Shown here one piece after another: positions 38,507 through 50,590 of a stretch of DNA of 64,000 bases. How positions within the stretch are numbered: the first letter of the stretch is position 1; the number at the start of each line of letters is the position of its first letter. Below the pieces are notes generated by a model. The model saw nothing but the letters and a program-made list of their open reading frames with translations, was not told the origin of the DNA and searched no databases. This DNA comes from Crambe crambe. Taxonomy: Eukaryota > Porifera > Demospongiae > Poecilosclerida > Crambeidae. A program made the translations under genes and the position numbers. Location of the stretch: positions 6,510,001 through 6,574,000 of the forward strand of contig OZ004589.1 in NCBI GenBank assembly GCA_963924555.1, in the 5' to 3' direction.

Positions 38507-41042
38507 ATGTACCGGCAGCTTCTCTCTGTGTCATTTTTAGTGGTGCTAAATATCACTCTCACATGTGGTAAGTATTATTTGTATAGCTAAAAACTAAACG
38601 CGCGAAAGGTGTGCGCGCAAAGTGTGCTTCATAAAAATTATTAAATCTTCCTCTCCTCATAACTTTGCAGCTGCTTTGTCCATTTATCACCAACGAATTG
38701 CAGGCCAAAATCCAACTTTAACAATCAAACAGGTAGAAGGTGTGGCTGTTTTGGATCTGGGTGGGACTGGTGCAATGGTAAATCATTCTTTTGACTGTAA
38801 TACAACAACTGGGAGTGTTGATGACCTACACTGGGAGAGAGAGGATGGAAATCAATCGAGATTTCCACAGTACAACTTTATGAATAGATGGAGGCTGGAT
38901 ATGGCACCAGGATCAGATTCTCCTGTAGATAATGCGGATACTGGTATTTACATCTGCAGAGATAATGTAACAGGAGATAGTGTATCCATTAACATCACTG
39001 GAGGTAATATATAGCTGCTGTTCAAAGCAATTACTGTGAGGGTAACTAGCTATGTTAAGAGGTGCATAGATAGCTATATGAGTAATTAATTGTAACTGTA
39101 CATTCTTACTAATTGCTTCCTCTCCACATCCCTCCCTTTCCAGGTGCATATGCAATAAGCCCAGAAATGCCAGTTTATGAAATTGCTCCAGGAGGTAATG
39201 TTGTTCTTAGAATATTTGCAGCTGCGAATCCTCCTTTGCGTTCTAATGAGGTCAAGTGGTATGCCAATAGCACTGAAAGGGAGATTGTCACTGGAGAAAG
39301 ATTTCAGCTCCTGGATGGCAACAGGCGTTTATCCATAATGAATGTGCAGCTGGCAGATAATGGAATATATCGTGTTGACATCTGTCGAGTGATTATTCCT
39401 CTTAGCTCATGTGTTCAAGCAAGAACATTCATCGAAGTAAATGTTTTTGGTAAGTCCTAACTTGGTAATCTAAATGTGTACACTGCAATATTCTTTCTAA
39501 TTGAGCCAAATCAGATGTTCTGGCTATATAGCTATGCATATAAAATCGTTCATATTGTAAGGTAAGGTAGCGTATTTCTGGTTACTATTCAGCACTTACA
39601 TTAACATAGTATGCTACTCCTAAACTACAATAACAAGTGACTACCAAAGAATATTTTTTATTTGTAGCCTGCATCCATTGTACTATGCAGCCATGAAAAA
39701 TTACATCTGTCAAATTATTTCATTGAAGCGTCTAATTTCGGTCACCCTCAAACTTCATCTGGAAATAAAAATTTCTCACATATAGGTAGATAGCACTAAT
39801 TCCTTGTCTAACACACTCTGTGTTTTGTGTGCTTCTGCTATTAAAACAGTTGCACTATCTTGGGGCAACATGGTGCTATACACCCATTTACTGACCTTTG
39901 ACCACACTCTTTATTTGTACCACCATAACTGTACATCTGCCCCGTTACAGGAATTCCGATGGCAGTGATAACCTATGAGGACACCTCCATCAGCAGACAG
40001 GTGCAACTAGAACATGGGGACCCTCCCCCCAGTTTCTTCTGTGCTGCCAGAAACTCCTCTACATACACTGTCATGTGGATGGGGCCATTTGAAGACGGGA
40101 CATTCCCCAACGGAGTGACTCAGAATAACTCGATGATGCGGCAGGTCCTGATGTGGAGCAGGGCAGTTGAGTACTCTGACTCTGGACAATACAGATGTAT
40201 TGCCAGCAACTCTAATGGAGATACTACAGCTGTTCTGAGCCTACTGGTCAGACGTAAGTGGTCTAATTATGATAAGCAGATAGCTAGGTCGGTCAGATCC
40301 AATTACCCAATATCATTACCTTCACCTTAAAGTGAATGATACATGTAGTGATCATAAAGGTGGTGATCATAATACTTTGTTAAATATGTAGTGAATGATA
40401 CGTGTAGTGATCATAAGATGAATGATACATGTAGTGATCATGATTACTTTGTGATCATAATATTTTGTTTACACAGAACGTCCAAGTATCAAATCCATTT
40501 CTGCCCATCTTCCTGTTTCTGCTTCTTCTTCTTTCCAGTTTGTCATCCCCCTTGGTTACTCAGGGCCTGTTCTTAATTGCACTGCCCATGCTTGGCCAAA
40601 CCCCTCTATTCAGTGGCTGAAAAATGGGCAGAGACTCACTGGACAGATAGTATCAGAATCTTCCATCATGCAAAATCAAGCTATAGCATTATTGAGATGG
40701 ACATCAGGATTTTTGGAGTCAGACGGAGGGAATTACAGCTGTTTTATCCAAGCAGATGGAATGAATTCAGTCAACAATACGTATACCATCACACTGACAG
40801 CTAATATTTCAACGATTGCTCCCCCTCCACTTAACTGCACAGATGGATCAGCAGAGTGTACAAATACTAGTCTTAATGCTGTCCCTCATGGTGCCATAAT
40901 TGGAGGCTCCGTGGGTGTCTTTGCACTACTCTTCCTCATAGGTTTTGGACTTCTCATCATTATCCTCTCTGTTTGGTACAATCATAGCAAGAAAAAAAAC
41001 AAGGTCAAGGTCACTCAAATGACTGTTGGTCGTGGCTATTGA
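38507..41042 (+). CDS. IgR-A: four-Ig-domain type I receptor, short tail
   Basis: Five exons: 38507-38567, 38671-39003, 39144-39449, 39951-40253 and 40477-41042; 522 codons. Exon 1 encodes a signal peptide (LLSVSFLVVLNITLTC). Each of exons 2 to 5 begins with one Ig domain, and every intron is phase 1, so domains are exchangeable modules. Ig signatures: DTGIYIC in domain 1, DNGIYRVDIC in 2, DSGQYRC in 3, and GGNYSC with C-x(n)-W in 4. Asn-rich glycosylation sites are frequent. After a Thr/Pro stalk comes a transmembrane helix (GVFALLFLIGFGLLIIILSV) and a short basic tail. No kinase or other intracellular domain is seen. Closest relative is IgR-B. A role in adhesion or self-recognition is possible but not shown. 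Confidence 0.88.
40330..40470. repeat. Imperfect tandem repeat in IgR-A intron 4
   Basis: Units of about 20-25 bp built on GAATGATACATGTAGTGATC recur four times. The corresponding intron of IgR-B has only one or two units. Confidence 0.7.
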
Positions 41043-41152
41043 AATTAGATAATCTAGTGTGTAGCAGCTATTAGGTGTGCAGATCTGGTGATGTTGTTAA
41101 AAGAAATTAAGCTAAGTCTTCTAAAGTGGTCCTATTACTCTATTGATGCAAT

Positions 41153-41236
41153 TAGACTCACTAGTCCAGCCCACTTATTTTTTTTCATGGGGTGGCCCTG
41201 CAAAAAAAAAAAAAGTGGGCTGGAGTAGCGAGACTA
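41153..41236. mobile_element. 84-bp hairpin MITE, TAGTCTCGC family
   Basis: The ends TAGACTCACTAGTCCAGCC and GGCTGGAGTAGCGAGACTA are inverted. The inner CCAGCCCACTT/AAGTGGGCTGG stem is perfect around a T/A-rich loop. Confidence 0.75.
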
Positions 41237-41261
41237 TGGTGCAACTTACTAATATGTCAGT

Positions 41262-41440
41262 AGCTATGTGGACATGATGGAACTGCTGCCTTCTATGAAA
41301 AGAGCACTGAGCATAACTTCATATAGCTAGCTAACATAGGAAGCAACTGTGGGCATAGAATGCTTCATGGTTGGTAGGCCCCTTCAGGAGGTGGGGCTTC
41401 ACATGATAGCCCCCTGGGCTGGTACATGCGCACAATATTA
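41262..41440 (+). pseudogene. Decayed copy of the KLHL last-exon 3' end
   Basis: The run from GGACATGATGGAACTGCT through TTCAGGAGGTGGGGCTTCAC to TAGCCCCCTGGG closely follows KLHL exon 6 from about 37045 to 37240, with deletions and substitutions. It continues into a degraded version of the flanking TGCATGCGCACTATTAATAT. It has no open frame. It marks that KLHL's 3' end was part of the duplicated segment that gave the second Ig receptor. Confidence 0.85.
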
Positions 41441-41458
41441 CATGTAGCTAGCTACGAT

Positions 41459-42567
41459 CATAGATATAAGAGGTTTTACGGGATTGGAAACGCCCAATGA
41501 ACTGCACAACCGAGGCGCGTTGACAGATGCGCACGCGCATGCAGCATTAATTATATTAATGGCCGTGAAAGGAGATCAATATTCACTCCTTTCAAGGCAG
41601 TTAAAGTGATGTTCTGCCCCTACAGCTCACAGAATAGTACAAGTAAGCTAAGGGGAAGGTATTGAAGAAGTGAAGAGTCAGAGAGTTGAAGTTGGAGAGT
41701 CTGAGGAAGGAAGTTATTAATTATTCATAACTTTTTTCCTTGTAATTATAACTATGAGTACCTATCATTGCTCATTATACATTAATTTTATGTGATTGAT
41801 TTGAAAGAAAGGCCAGAATGACTTTTGGTATTAAAATTAGACATAAATTCATCATTATTATAGCTAGATAATTTTGCCCCAAAGTTATCCGCCAGTTTCT
41901 GCTCAGTTCTCCCTCATCAGCATTATTGCAATACTTCCAGCTTTTGGCTGTTGGATTTTGACACCATCCACCTCAAGAATTCGGCTCAGTCAGCTGTCCT
42001 GTGGACCCTATGGATATTAGGGGGGAAATATAGTAAGCTTGCCATCTCCATAGGATGACTATTGTATAGAAAACGAATGCACCAATTCCATTTACTGTTC
42101 TATCCTTTCCCTGAAATAACTAATACAGTTGCAATATTGTTAATCTATTTCTTGGGAGAGGGATTACAGTTTTAACACCACTTGCAAATGCTAGAGACAA
42201 TATATGTCAGCTAATACAAAAACTAACATTACTATTCCATGTAGCTAAAGTTTACATGCCTTTTGATCAGAAAATGGGCAACAGCAATTGATTCTATCAA
42301 GCGTGAGAGGGATTATAGTCCCATTAACCACTACAGTAGTATTTGTAGGATTAAACTTGAAAATCTGAGCTAAAATTTATTTCATACAGTAAATCTATGC
42401 CCTAGTGTATTATAGTATCATTGGCATAAGTCGTACCTCATGGATCTTGTCAGAACAGCAACTTTGACAAAAGTGCTATGTCATTCAGCTGTCAACGCGC
42501 CTCGGTTGTTAGTTGCTAACGAGAGCACGTGATCCGTTTCCAATCCCGTAAACCTCTTATATCTATG
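41459..42567. mobile_element. 1.1-kb nonautonomous TIR element, 7-bp target duplication
   Basis: The TIR begins CATAGATATAAGAGGTTTAC-like sequence (41459 onward; it continues through GGGATTGGAAACG) and is matched by the complement ending at 42567. CTACGAT flanks both sides (41452-41458 and 42568-42574). A second inner inverted pair (CGAGGCGCGTTGACA) lies further in. No coding capacity is seen. Confidence 0.87.
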
Positions 42568-43029
42568 CTACGATTAAAGTGTTAAGCTACTACCATAGCT
42601 GGCTGACAAAGTAGACTAGATTATGGTGGCTTTTTAGGGCCACTTCCTTCAATTCCAGTTCCACTCTACTGCCACTCTACTTCCACTCTGTCATAGCAAT
42701 TTCCACTCTACTTCCACTCTGTCATGCCGATTTACACTCTACTTCCACTCCAATTCCACTCTATTTCCACTCTGCTTCCACTCTATTGTGCATGCGCAAA
42801 AACTCGTATACGTGGACATTTCTTGATGGCTGAAGTCTTGATGGCTGAAGAGAGAGGGACCAAAACTACTTCTAAACGAGAAGAAGGTTGTAGTCCTCTT
42901 CTTTCTTTTTTACTGCTAGCTCTATTTTAGCCTTAGCTAATTATATGCGGATTGCAAGGCAGAAAAAGAAATTACCCAACTGCAGCAATGAACCTGACCC
43001 ATTACAGGGACAAATGCTTGTAAGTTAAA

Positions 43030-45979
43030 ATGGAGCTGCTTAAGCCAAATAGCTACCCATCTATGCAGATCAGTATTGGAAGGATGGAGTATGATTTTGA
43101 GAAGATGAGAGGTATTATGGATAGATCATTTGCATCCATCAAAATTGCCTTCCACAAAGATAGTGCTTCTTTGGACGTGCTCAACAAGTGCTGTGAAACT
43201 GTTTGGGGCAGTAAAAAAAAACTATGAGTATTTTTTAGCCGATGGATCTGGCATAGCAATTGATTCCTGCTCATTTGACCTCAATTTGCCAGATGGTTCT
43301 AAGGAAACCTTGCCTTGGACTTTGAGTAACTACCTCAGAGTTTCAAATGTGAAATATCCCTCTCGTGTACGTTTGTATTGTGTGAGGAAGCTTCGTACTG
43401 GTATGTCAGTTTTAAACAAGTAATACATTTTAGCTATATATTTATAATAATAAACAGGGAAAGGATCAGATCAACAAAAAAATCATCGAAAAAAAAGTTG
43501 CTGATGCAGGTAATATTAAATACATACAATGAGTCATGGCTGATAATTATAATCACAATAGTACAAAGGAAGAGGTCGGCTGAAGAAGTAAATGAACCAG
43601 GTTAGAATATAGCTAGCAACTATTATTGACATAGTTTTAGTAGTGTACATAAATAGCACAAAAAAGATGTTCTACGAACTCTCAACAGACCCCACCTGGT
43701 TATTTTGAAGTAACTTTTGTGACCAAAAAGAAGAGTCTGTATCGTGATGTCTATGTATTTTCATGTGGAATGACACAACAAACTGTTTTGTCCAATCATT
43801 ATGATGATGACATTGAAAGGATGATGGAGGTTCGTGATTATATTGAGGAGTCACCTGATAATCTGCATCTCTTTGAAGATAATCCTCTAGAAAGTGACTC
43901 TTTCTTGTATGAAATAGACACTGGTGAAAGTAAGTGGCCTCATGATCATTCCCATCCAGCTGTATTATGTAAACTCCTGTATACAGAAGTATTTTCATTC
44001 ATTGATGATATGGACTCTAACAGTGGTGAAGTGAAATATGTTACTCCTAATGCAGGTAACTAAGTATACCATTTTTGTGATAAAGTGCATGATAGAATAA
44101 TTATTCCTACTAGAATCAGAATTTGATGTATGGAGTGGATGCTATGCTATATCCAGAGTAGCACTCCTGGCCTGCATTGCTTTGAATGGCTATCACGGGA
44201 TAGCTACCTATGGTTGGCAATGCAATAGTTCACCATTATCGAATGTTACACCCCTTCAGTACTGTTCTGCTGCTGGTACATATACGTGCACTGTGTCATG
44301 TGCAGAATTCATAACTGCTCGTCAATTTATAGTTGAAGGTAATGGGCCTAGAGCAAGCTTGATAGTATAATGCAATTCTTACACTGTACTATTGTTTTCA
44401 CAGGTGCAGAACATAAATTTACAGCAAAGCTTAATGAAGGTGAACATATCCTGTTACCTGTATTGTAGCATTCTATTCCCTATAGAAACATTATAATAAA
44501 TTGCAATGCCACACCCTCTTTCCCTTCCTGTTTCTGTGATTCCAAGCTGTGAGCAAACGACTAACAAATGAACTAACAAAAACAACTTCAAGCCTTTTTT
44601 CCCCCTAATAATCATGCTTTCTCTATAGAGATGTTATAGTGTACCACTTCCTCCAACTACCCAGACCAGTAGTTATCACTACACAGTATTGAACTCTTTT
44701 TGAAGTCTTAACTGCCAAACCACAGTTATAATTAGTTATTACAACATTGCTGGTAATGGGAAAAATTATGTGCCTGTCACAATTATTATTATCATCATTG
44801 ACAACAGACTGTACAACCCGAAATGAGCCAGATGGCGTGCAATCTGAAGTGGAGGTCATAGGAGATGATATATTGACAAAGTCTGCATCTGCCACCAAAG
44901 ATAGCAAGTATGTGGCAGCAGAGGATTTTGCTCACATTATTGAGTCTTGTAAGAGTGAGTTATAGTATTCTTTTATGGCAATATTAATACCCATTTATAA
45001 ACAGATCCAATGGGTATAAAGTTAATAGAATTGGTAGGAGGAGGAGCATTTGGGCAGGTATATAAGGCAGTTTGGAGGGGAAGTGTTGTTGCTGCTAAGG
45101 TTCTTCATGGAAACATGAAAGTTATTGAGAATGAATTGAATGTGTACAGGTAAATCTCATGTTTTCCACAAAATGAATGAATCATAATGAATGTGTAACT
45201 ATAATAATGAATGATTTATAGAACATTACACCATCCAAATGTATTGACATTTATGGGGATGGTTGAAGAGCCAGGAAAAGTCATACTGATTACAAACTTT
45301 ATAGCAGGACTGAATTTATTTGACTTAATGCATTCAGATAAGAAGGTGAACAAAATTTTCAGCTAGCTAGCTATAGCTAGCACTTATGGTAATCACACTG
45401 ACAAAATTATTTTGCTTCAGATTGTACTTGACTTCAAAGAAAAGATATTTATTGTTCAGCAAATTGCCCAAGCTTTGGTATTTATGCACACATATGATCC
45501 ACCTATTGTTCATCTTGACCTCAAGCCGGAGAATATACTTGTAGGTTGCTAGATTATTTTACATACTTACCATCATTATGATCTTTAATTAACAGGTTGA
45601 ATTAGTTACGTATCGTGTATCTGTTGCTGATTTTGGACTAAGCAAAATCATTCCCACACTAGGAGCTGGCCGTACCACAATGCAGGCTGGAACACCTGCA
45701 TTTCAGCCTCCAGAGCAGTTGAGAGGAGAACTCTGTGGTGTCGGAAGCGATGTATATGCTTTGGGATGCATAATTACAGAAGTATTCGGAGAGAAGGAAA
45801 TTTGGAATGGTTTAGCACCACATACGATCATTTTGAAAGTTGCAGGGGGCTCGTATCCTGACATATCTCATCTTTCTCCTGGAGTGAAGGAAGTAGTGCA
45901 GATATGCTTTGTTCCAGTAGAGCAAAGGGCATCTGCTGCAGATGTGTTGGGTGCAATCTGCAATAGCCTTCTAGATTAA
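43030..45979 (+). CDS. Protein kinase with Ig-like module, cargo of the TIR transposon
   Basis: Coding exons: (43030) 43069-43400, 43458-43509, 43562-43600, 43657-44055, 44114-44338, 44404-44439, 44808-44954, 45005-45149, 45222-45345, 45421-45540 and 45596-45979. An upstream exon (about 42963-43019) and an ATG at 42826 may add an N-terminus. Exons 44114-44338 encode an Ig-like fold (LLACIALNGY, W, then YCSAAGTYTCTVSC). The kinase domain follows: GGGAFGQVYKAVW glycine loop, VVAAKVL lysine, VHLDLKPENIL catalytic loop, ADFGLSK and a PPE motif, so catalytic residues are present; His-Leu-Asp replaces HRD. The type resembles tyrosine-kinase-like Ser/Thr kinases. No signal peptide or transmembrane helix was found. 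Two A runs (43213-43221 and the 8-A run at about 43489-43496) each hold one base too many for the best frame. Confidence 0.8.
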
Positions 45980-46094
45980 CTATTATTCATTTCATACCTG
46001 TGGTTCATCATACTAGCTAGCTATAGCTATTGAATTGATCTCAGATTCATTGTTCATTCTTATCTCAGATTCATACATGTTTGTTACTTATGGT

Positions 46095-47755
46095 TCATTG
46101 TACCATGGAATTAATGTTATTCAGCAAATCAAAATACAATTCTAATGCTTCTGTTGGAGTTTCCGGCAGATGAAGGTCTTCTTCTTCCATAATAATGTGT
46201 GCCAAATTAGTAAATTCTCTACTAGTAGGTGGTAGCTTTTCACAGGCATATTGCCAACACAACTGTAAGTCACCATCAGTACATTCACAAGAATGGTCTT
46301 CATGACCTATTATACATAAAAATATTTAGTGAATTACATTATTATTGTGTTAGCTAACCTCTAATTTCAGGCAGATAAAAAAGCTCATCTGGGATTCCAT
46401 CAACACAAGTACTGGTGTTATGCCTAATTCGGTGCATGTTCCAAGCAGTCACCATTTTGTCCAGATCAGCCTGGATTAGATTGGTGAAGGCAAATTTCAG
46501 GCAATCCCTACATGAAGTTGATGCATCATAGTCACTTCATGTTTTAGCAAAATATCCTTACCTCTGGGTGGAGTCTGAATCATCATAGTAACCTTCATCT
46601 CGAAGCATCTACAATATTCTTACTATTGTCATTTATAACAGTACTTTATTACTAAGTTTCACCTTAAAGAAGCGAATCCAGAATCCAGTACACCACTGAT
46701 AAAGATGCCCCCACCAACGTTCAATTCTCTGATAAGAAATGCGATTAGCTAGTTAGTCTAAACTTCTCTGATAATTCTCACTTGATTACTGACTGATCTC
46801 CCATAGCGAAATGAATTTCGAGCGAAGTCATCACTACACTGATGCCTCAAGAAAGGTTGCATAAATGCAATTTTTGCATTTTCTGTGCCCCTGTCTGCAC
46901 GAACAACTTTAGGACAACCTATTTGCATGTGATTAATTATTGATTATAAACTATAGATATTGAGTAGCTAAGAGTATTCTTACCATACTTCTTGACAGCA
47001 TCCAGATAGTAGCCAGCAATGACTTTTGAATCTTTGTTTGTAGGGCATACTTCCAACCATAAAATTTTGCGGGAATATCTATTATGAAACACAAAATTAA
47101 TGTACATACATGCATCCATGTAATTAATTACCCATCAATTCCTCCATGAATAGCAAAGTCAAAAGGTAGCAACTTGTCGTTGCCATCTATGTGCCAGCAA
47201 TAGTTAGGGCCCTATCAACACCATAATAATATTATTATCAAGCTGTACACTAAGTTAGGGGTTATCCACCTTGGATGAGTAAACTCTCCTTTTTAATCTA
47301 TTTTTCTTTCTAGAATTTACACCTTCGGGATCAATATAAGAAAGCATTATTCGAACTTCTTCTCTACAAGAGGAGTTGATATTGAACCAATAGAGCTTAG
47401 TTATTGCAGAGTTAACCTTGATATACTCAGTTTGTATCTCTGCTGTAGTCGAAAGTGCATGGCACGATATCCTAATGATGAGCCAGACTGGGAGAGTTCA
47501 AACTACAGAAATAGCTAAATAGGTGACTGTCCAACTAGCTAAAACTTTGATATAATGTACCTGTACGTTTTGAAAGGCCCTTGCAATATCTGTTTGTACA
47601 CCTCTCCTTCTGAGACCCATTTTATGCAAAGTACGTTTTAAAGTTCTCAGTGATACAACAATCCCATGAAGACTAGCCAGAAAGCATAATATCAAGTTAT
47701 AAGAGTACCCTGCTTCAAAATACAGCCTAACTAAACTTCTTGCATCATCATCCAT
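46095..47755 (-). CDS. DDE (rve-type) integrase/transposase, intact, ten exons
   Basis: Exons 5' to 3': 47561-47755, 47417-47502, 47270-47363, 47132-47211, 46984-47078, 46782-46918, 46663-46728, 46562-46608, 46359-46507 and 46095-46306; 386 codons with every phase consistent. An N-terminal helix-turn-helix-like part (GIVVSLRTLKRTLHKMGL) precedes the catalytic core: Asp in WHIDGNDK (about residue 134), Asp in VRADRGTEN (about 192) and Glu in RIERWW (about 232), a D-D-39-E spacing. SRKILWLEV is a family landmark. It resembles the integrase-core proteins found as multi-copy genes in cnidarians and fish. It should act on the flanking 160-bp TIRs. The exon 2-3 intron (47364-47416) is only 53 bp. 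Confidence 0.92.
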
Positions 47756-48272
47756 TCTTCAACTCTTAAATTAGCTAATCAGGAACAAAGTGGAAGCAGA
47801 GTGGAAATAGAGTGGAATTGGAGTGGAAGTAGAGTGTAAATCGGCATGACAGAGTGGAAGTAGAGTGGAAATTGCTATGACAGAGTGGAAGTAGAGTGGC
47901 AGTAGAGTGGAACTGGAATTGAAGGAAGTGGCCCTAAAAAGCCACCATACTAGATTCCTTGATTCCACTACTGACAGTAGTACCAAAGCGACGTGTGTTG
48001 TTTTTAATAATACTACTTGTAAACCTCCTCTGTCGTTGACATAGCTATTAGCTAGCTATCTGAGATCATGGCGATCAAGAAAGATATCACCTTTATGAAC
48101 CAAGGAAGATCTAGAAGATCTTGCGTGCATGCGCATATCGCGGTCTAGCGCGTAGCTAACGCCATCGCGTTTGTTTTTTTTTCTTGCATTTTTATTTATA
48201 GAAACGCTGGCGGCTTGACTGCTTTTCTGTGTCATAGCTATTAGTAATGTTTAACTTAGCACTGATACGACG

Positions 48273-50590
48273 ATGGTATTGTTGAACCGGCAGCTTCTCT
48301 CTGTGTCATTTTTAATGATACTTAATGTCACTCTCACATATGGTAAAATATTCACAGCTAGCGTTGTAGCTAATTAAACCAAGCGTGAATATTAAAATTA
48401 ATGTAACTAGCTAGCCTAGCTGCACATAGACAACCATAATTATAGCTATAGATAGTAAACGCGAATCTATGGTGCATGCAGCCCTTAACTGTGAGAATAA
48501 GAGTTGCATGACCACTTGTTATCAATCTACTACATGTGCATATTATAGCTATTAAATCTTCCTCTTCTAACTTTGCAGCTGCTCTGTCTATATATCACCA
48601 ACGAGTGATGATAATTGCAGGCCAAAATCCAACTTTAATAATCAAACAGGTAGAAGGTGTGGCTGTTTTGGATCTGGGTGGGACTGGTGCAATGGTAAAT
48701 CATTCTTTTGACTGTAATACAACAACAACTGGGAGTGTTGATGACCTACACTGGGAGAGAGAGGATGGAAATCAATTGAGATTTCCACAGTACAACTTTA
48801 TGAATAGATGGAGGCTGGATATGGCACCAGCATCAGATTCTCCTGTAAATTATGAGGATACTGGTATTTACATCTGCAGAGACAATGTAACAGGAGATAG
48901 TGTATCTATTGACATCACTGGAGGTATGTGTTCGTATAGATAGCTATGAGAGAAATTGTAACTTGCTAATATAATTCACACAGGTGCATATGCAATAAGC
49001 CCAGAAATGCCAGATTATGAAATTGGTTCAGGAGGTAGTGTTGTTCTTGGAGTATTTGCAGCTGGGTATCCTCCTTTGCGTACTAATGAGGTCAAGTGGT
49101 ATGACCCCAGTAGCAGTGAGAGGGAGATTGTCACTGGAGAGAGATTTCGGCTCCTTGATGGTAACAGGCATTTATCCATAATGAATGTACAGTTGGAAGA
49201 TAATGGAACGTATCGTGTTGACATCTGTCGAGTGATTCTTCCTTTAAGACCATGTGTTCAAGCAACAACAACCATTGAACTAAATGTTTTAGGTAAATCC
49301 TATAGCTTGGTAATTTAAAAGTGTGCACTCACTGCAGCTTTGAGCAGTGATAAGCTGATAAATAATAAAGGTGTGCATCTATGTGACTCAGTTCTAACTA
49401 GAGGGGCTCTGCTTGGATCTGACCTCTTAAAAGTGAACTCATCTTTGTCAGTCCTCAAGTGTCAATTGTACACCACTGAACTCTGACCTCTTATGTTCCC
49501 GGACCTGAATAGAGGGGTGATATGACACTATACATGTACACTCACCTCCTACCTTTCTCTAGCGAGGTCTTCTTTGGCCACACTCTTTTTTGTACCACAA
49601 TAACTGTACATTTGTCTCGTTACAGAAATTCCGATGGCAGTGATAACCTATGAGGACACCTCTATCAACAGGCTACATGTGCAACTACATAGAGACCCTC
49701 CCCCCAGTTTCTTTTGTGCCGCCAACAGCTCCTCCACATATACTGTCATGTGGATGGGGCCATTTGAAGACGGGACATTCCCCAACGGAGTGACTCAGAA
49801 TAACTCAATGATGCGGCAGGTCCTGATGTGGAGCAGGGCAGTTGAGTACACTGACTCTGGACAATATAGATGTATCGCCAGCAACTCTAATGGAAATACT
49901 ACAGCTGTTCTGGACCTACTGGTCAGACGTAAGTGGTCTAATTATGATAAGCTGATAGCTAGGTCGGTCAGATCATATGTTATTACCTTCACCTTAAAGT
50001 GAATGATACTTGTGTAGTGATCATATATACATGTAGTGTCATAATACTTTGTTTACACAGAACGTCCAAGTATCAAATCCATTTCTGCCTATCCTCCTGT
50101 TTCTGCTTCTTCTTCTTCCAAATTCATCGTCCCCCTCGGTTACTCAGGGCCTGTTCTTAATTGCACTGCCCTTGCTTGGCCAAACCCCTCCATTCAGTGG
50201 CTGAAAAATGGGCAGAGACTCACTGGACATATAGTATCAGAATCTTCCATTATGCTAAATCAAGCTATGGCATTATTGAGATGGACATCAGGATTTATGG
50301 AGTCAGACAGAGGGTTTTACAGCTGTTTTATCCAAGCAGGTGGAATGAATGCAGCCATCAGTATCACCACACTGACAGCTAATATTTCGACTACTACTCC
50401 CCCTCCACTTAATTGCAGAGATGGATCAGGAGAGTGTACTACTCCAACTAACACTAGTTTTAATGTTGTCCTTCAATCAGCCGTAATTGGGGGTTCCGTG
50501 GGAGGCGTCCTTGGAATCATCATCGTCATAGGTCTCGGAGTTCTCATTATTGTCCTCTTTGTTTCGTACAACCGAAGCAAGAAATACTAG
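48273..50590 (+). CDS. IgR-B: four-Ig-domain type I receptor, very short tail
   Basis: Five exons: 48273-48342, 48579-48923, 48984-49292, 49626-49928 and 50061-50590; 518 codons. It has the same architecture and intron phases as IgR-A and long stretches of near-identical DNA, including introns, so the duplication is recent. Signal peptide QLLSVSFLMILNVTLTY; Ig domains 1-4 with DTGIYIC, DNGTYRVDIC, DSGQYRC and RGFYSC; stalk rich in Thr/Pro; transmembrane helix (GVLGIIIVIGLGVLIIVLFV); tail of about eight residues ending SKKY. With no signalling motif it would need a partner or act as a decoy or adhesion molecule. It begins about 320 bp after the right end of the kinase transposon. Confidence 0.88.

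Larger units (their letters stand above)
42623..47948. mobile_element. 5.3-kb DNA transposon with perfect 160-bp TIRs carrying integrase and kinase genes
   Basis: TIRs 42623-42782 and 47789-47948 are exact reverse complements over 160 bp when compared in 10-base blocks. They start ATGGTGGCTTTTTAGGGCCA and contain many CCACTCTACTT/CCACTCTG subrepeats. The 8-bp direct repeat ACTAGATT flanks the element (42615-42622 and 47949-47956). Between the TIRs are a plus-strand multi-exon protein kinase near the left end and a minus-strand ten-exon DDE integrase near the right end, converging at about 45980-46095. Perfect TIRs and an intact integrase imply recent insertion. Superfamily not assigned; the integrase core is of the rve type. 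Confidence 0.93.

Noticed and set aside
42724..42930. Frame starting inside the left TIR and reading into the kinase leader
   Set aside because: It is translated from CCACTCT subrepeats; only the ATG at 42826 beyond the TIR is a reasonable alternative start.
43378..43605. Apparent transmembrane segment (WLIIIITIV) in the kinase gene
   Set aside because: It lies in sequence that phase analysis places in an intron between 43509 and 43562, so the kinase is not called a receptor.
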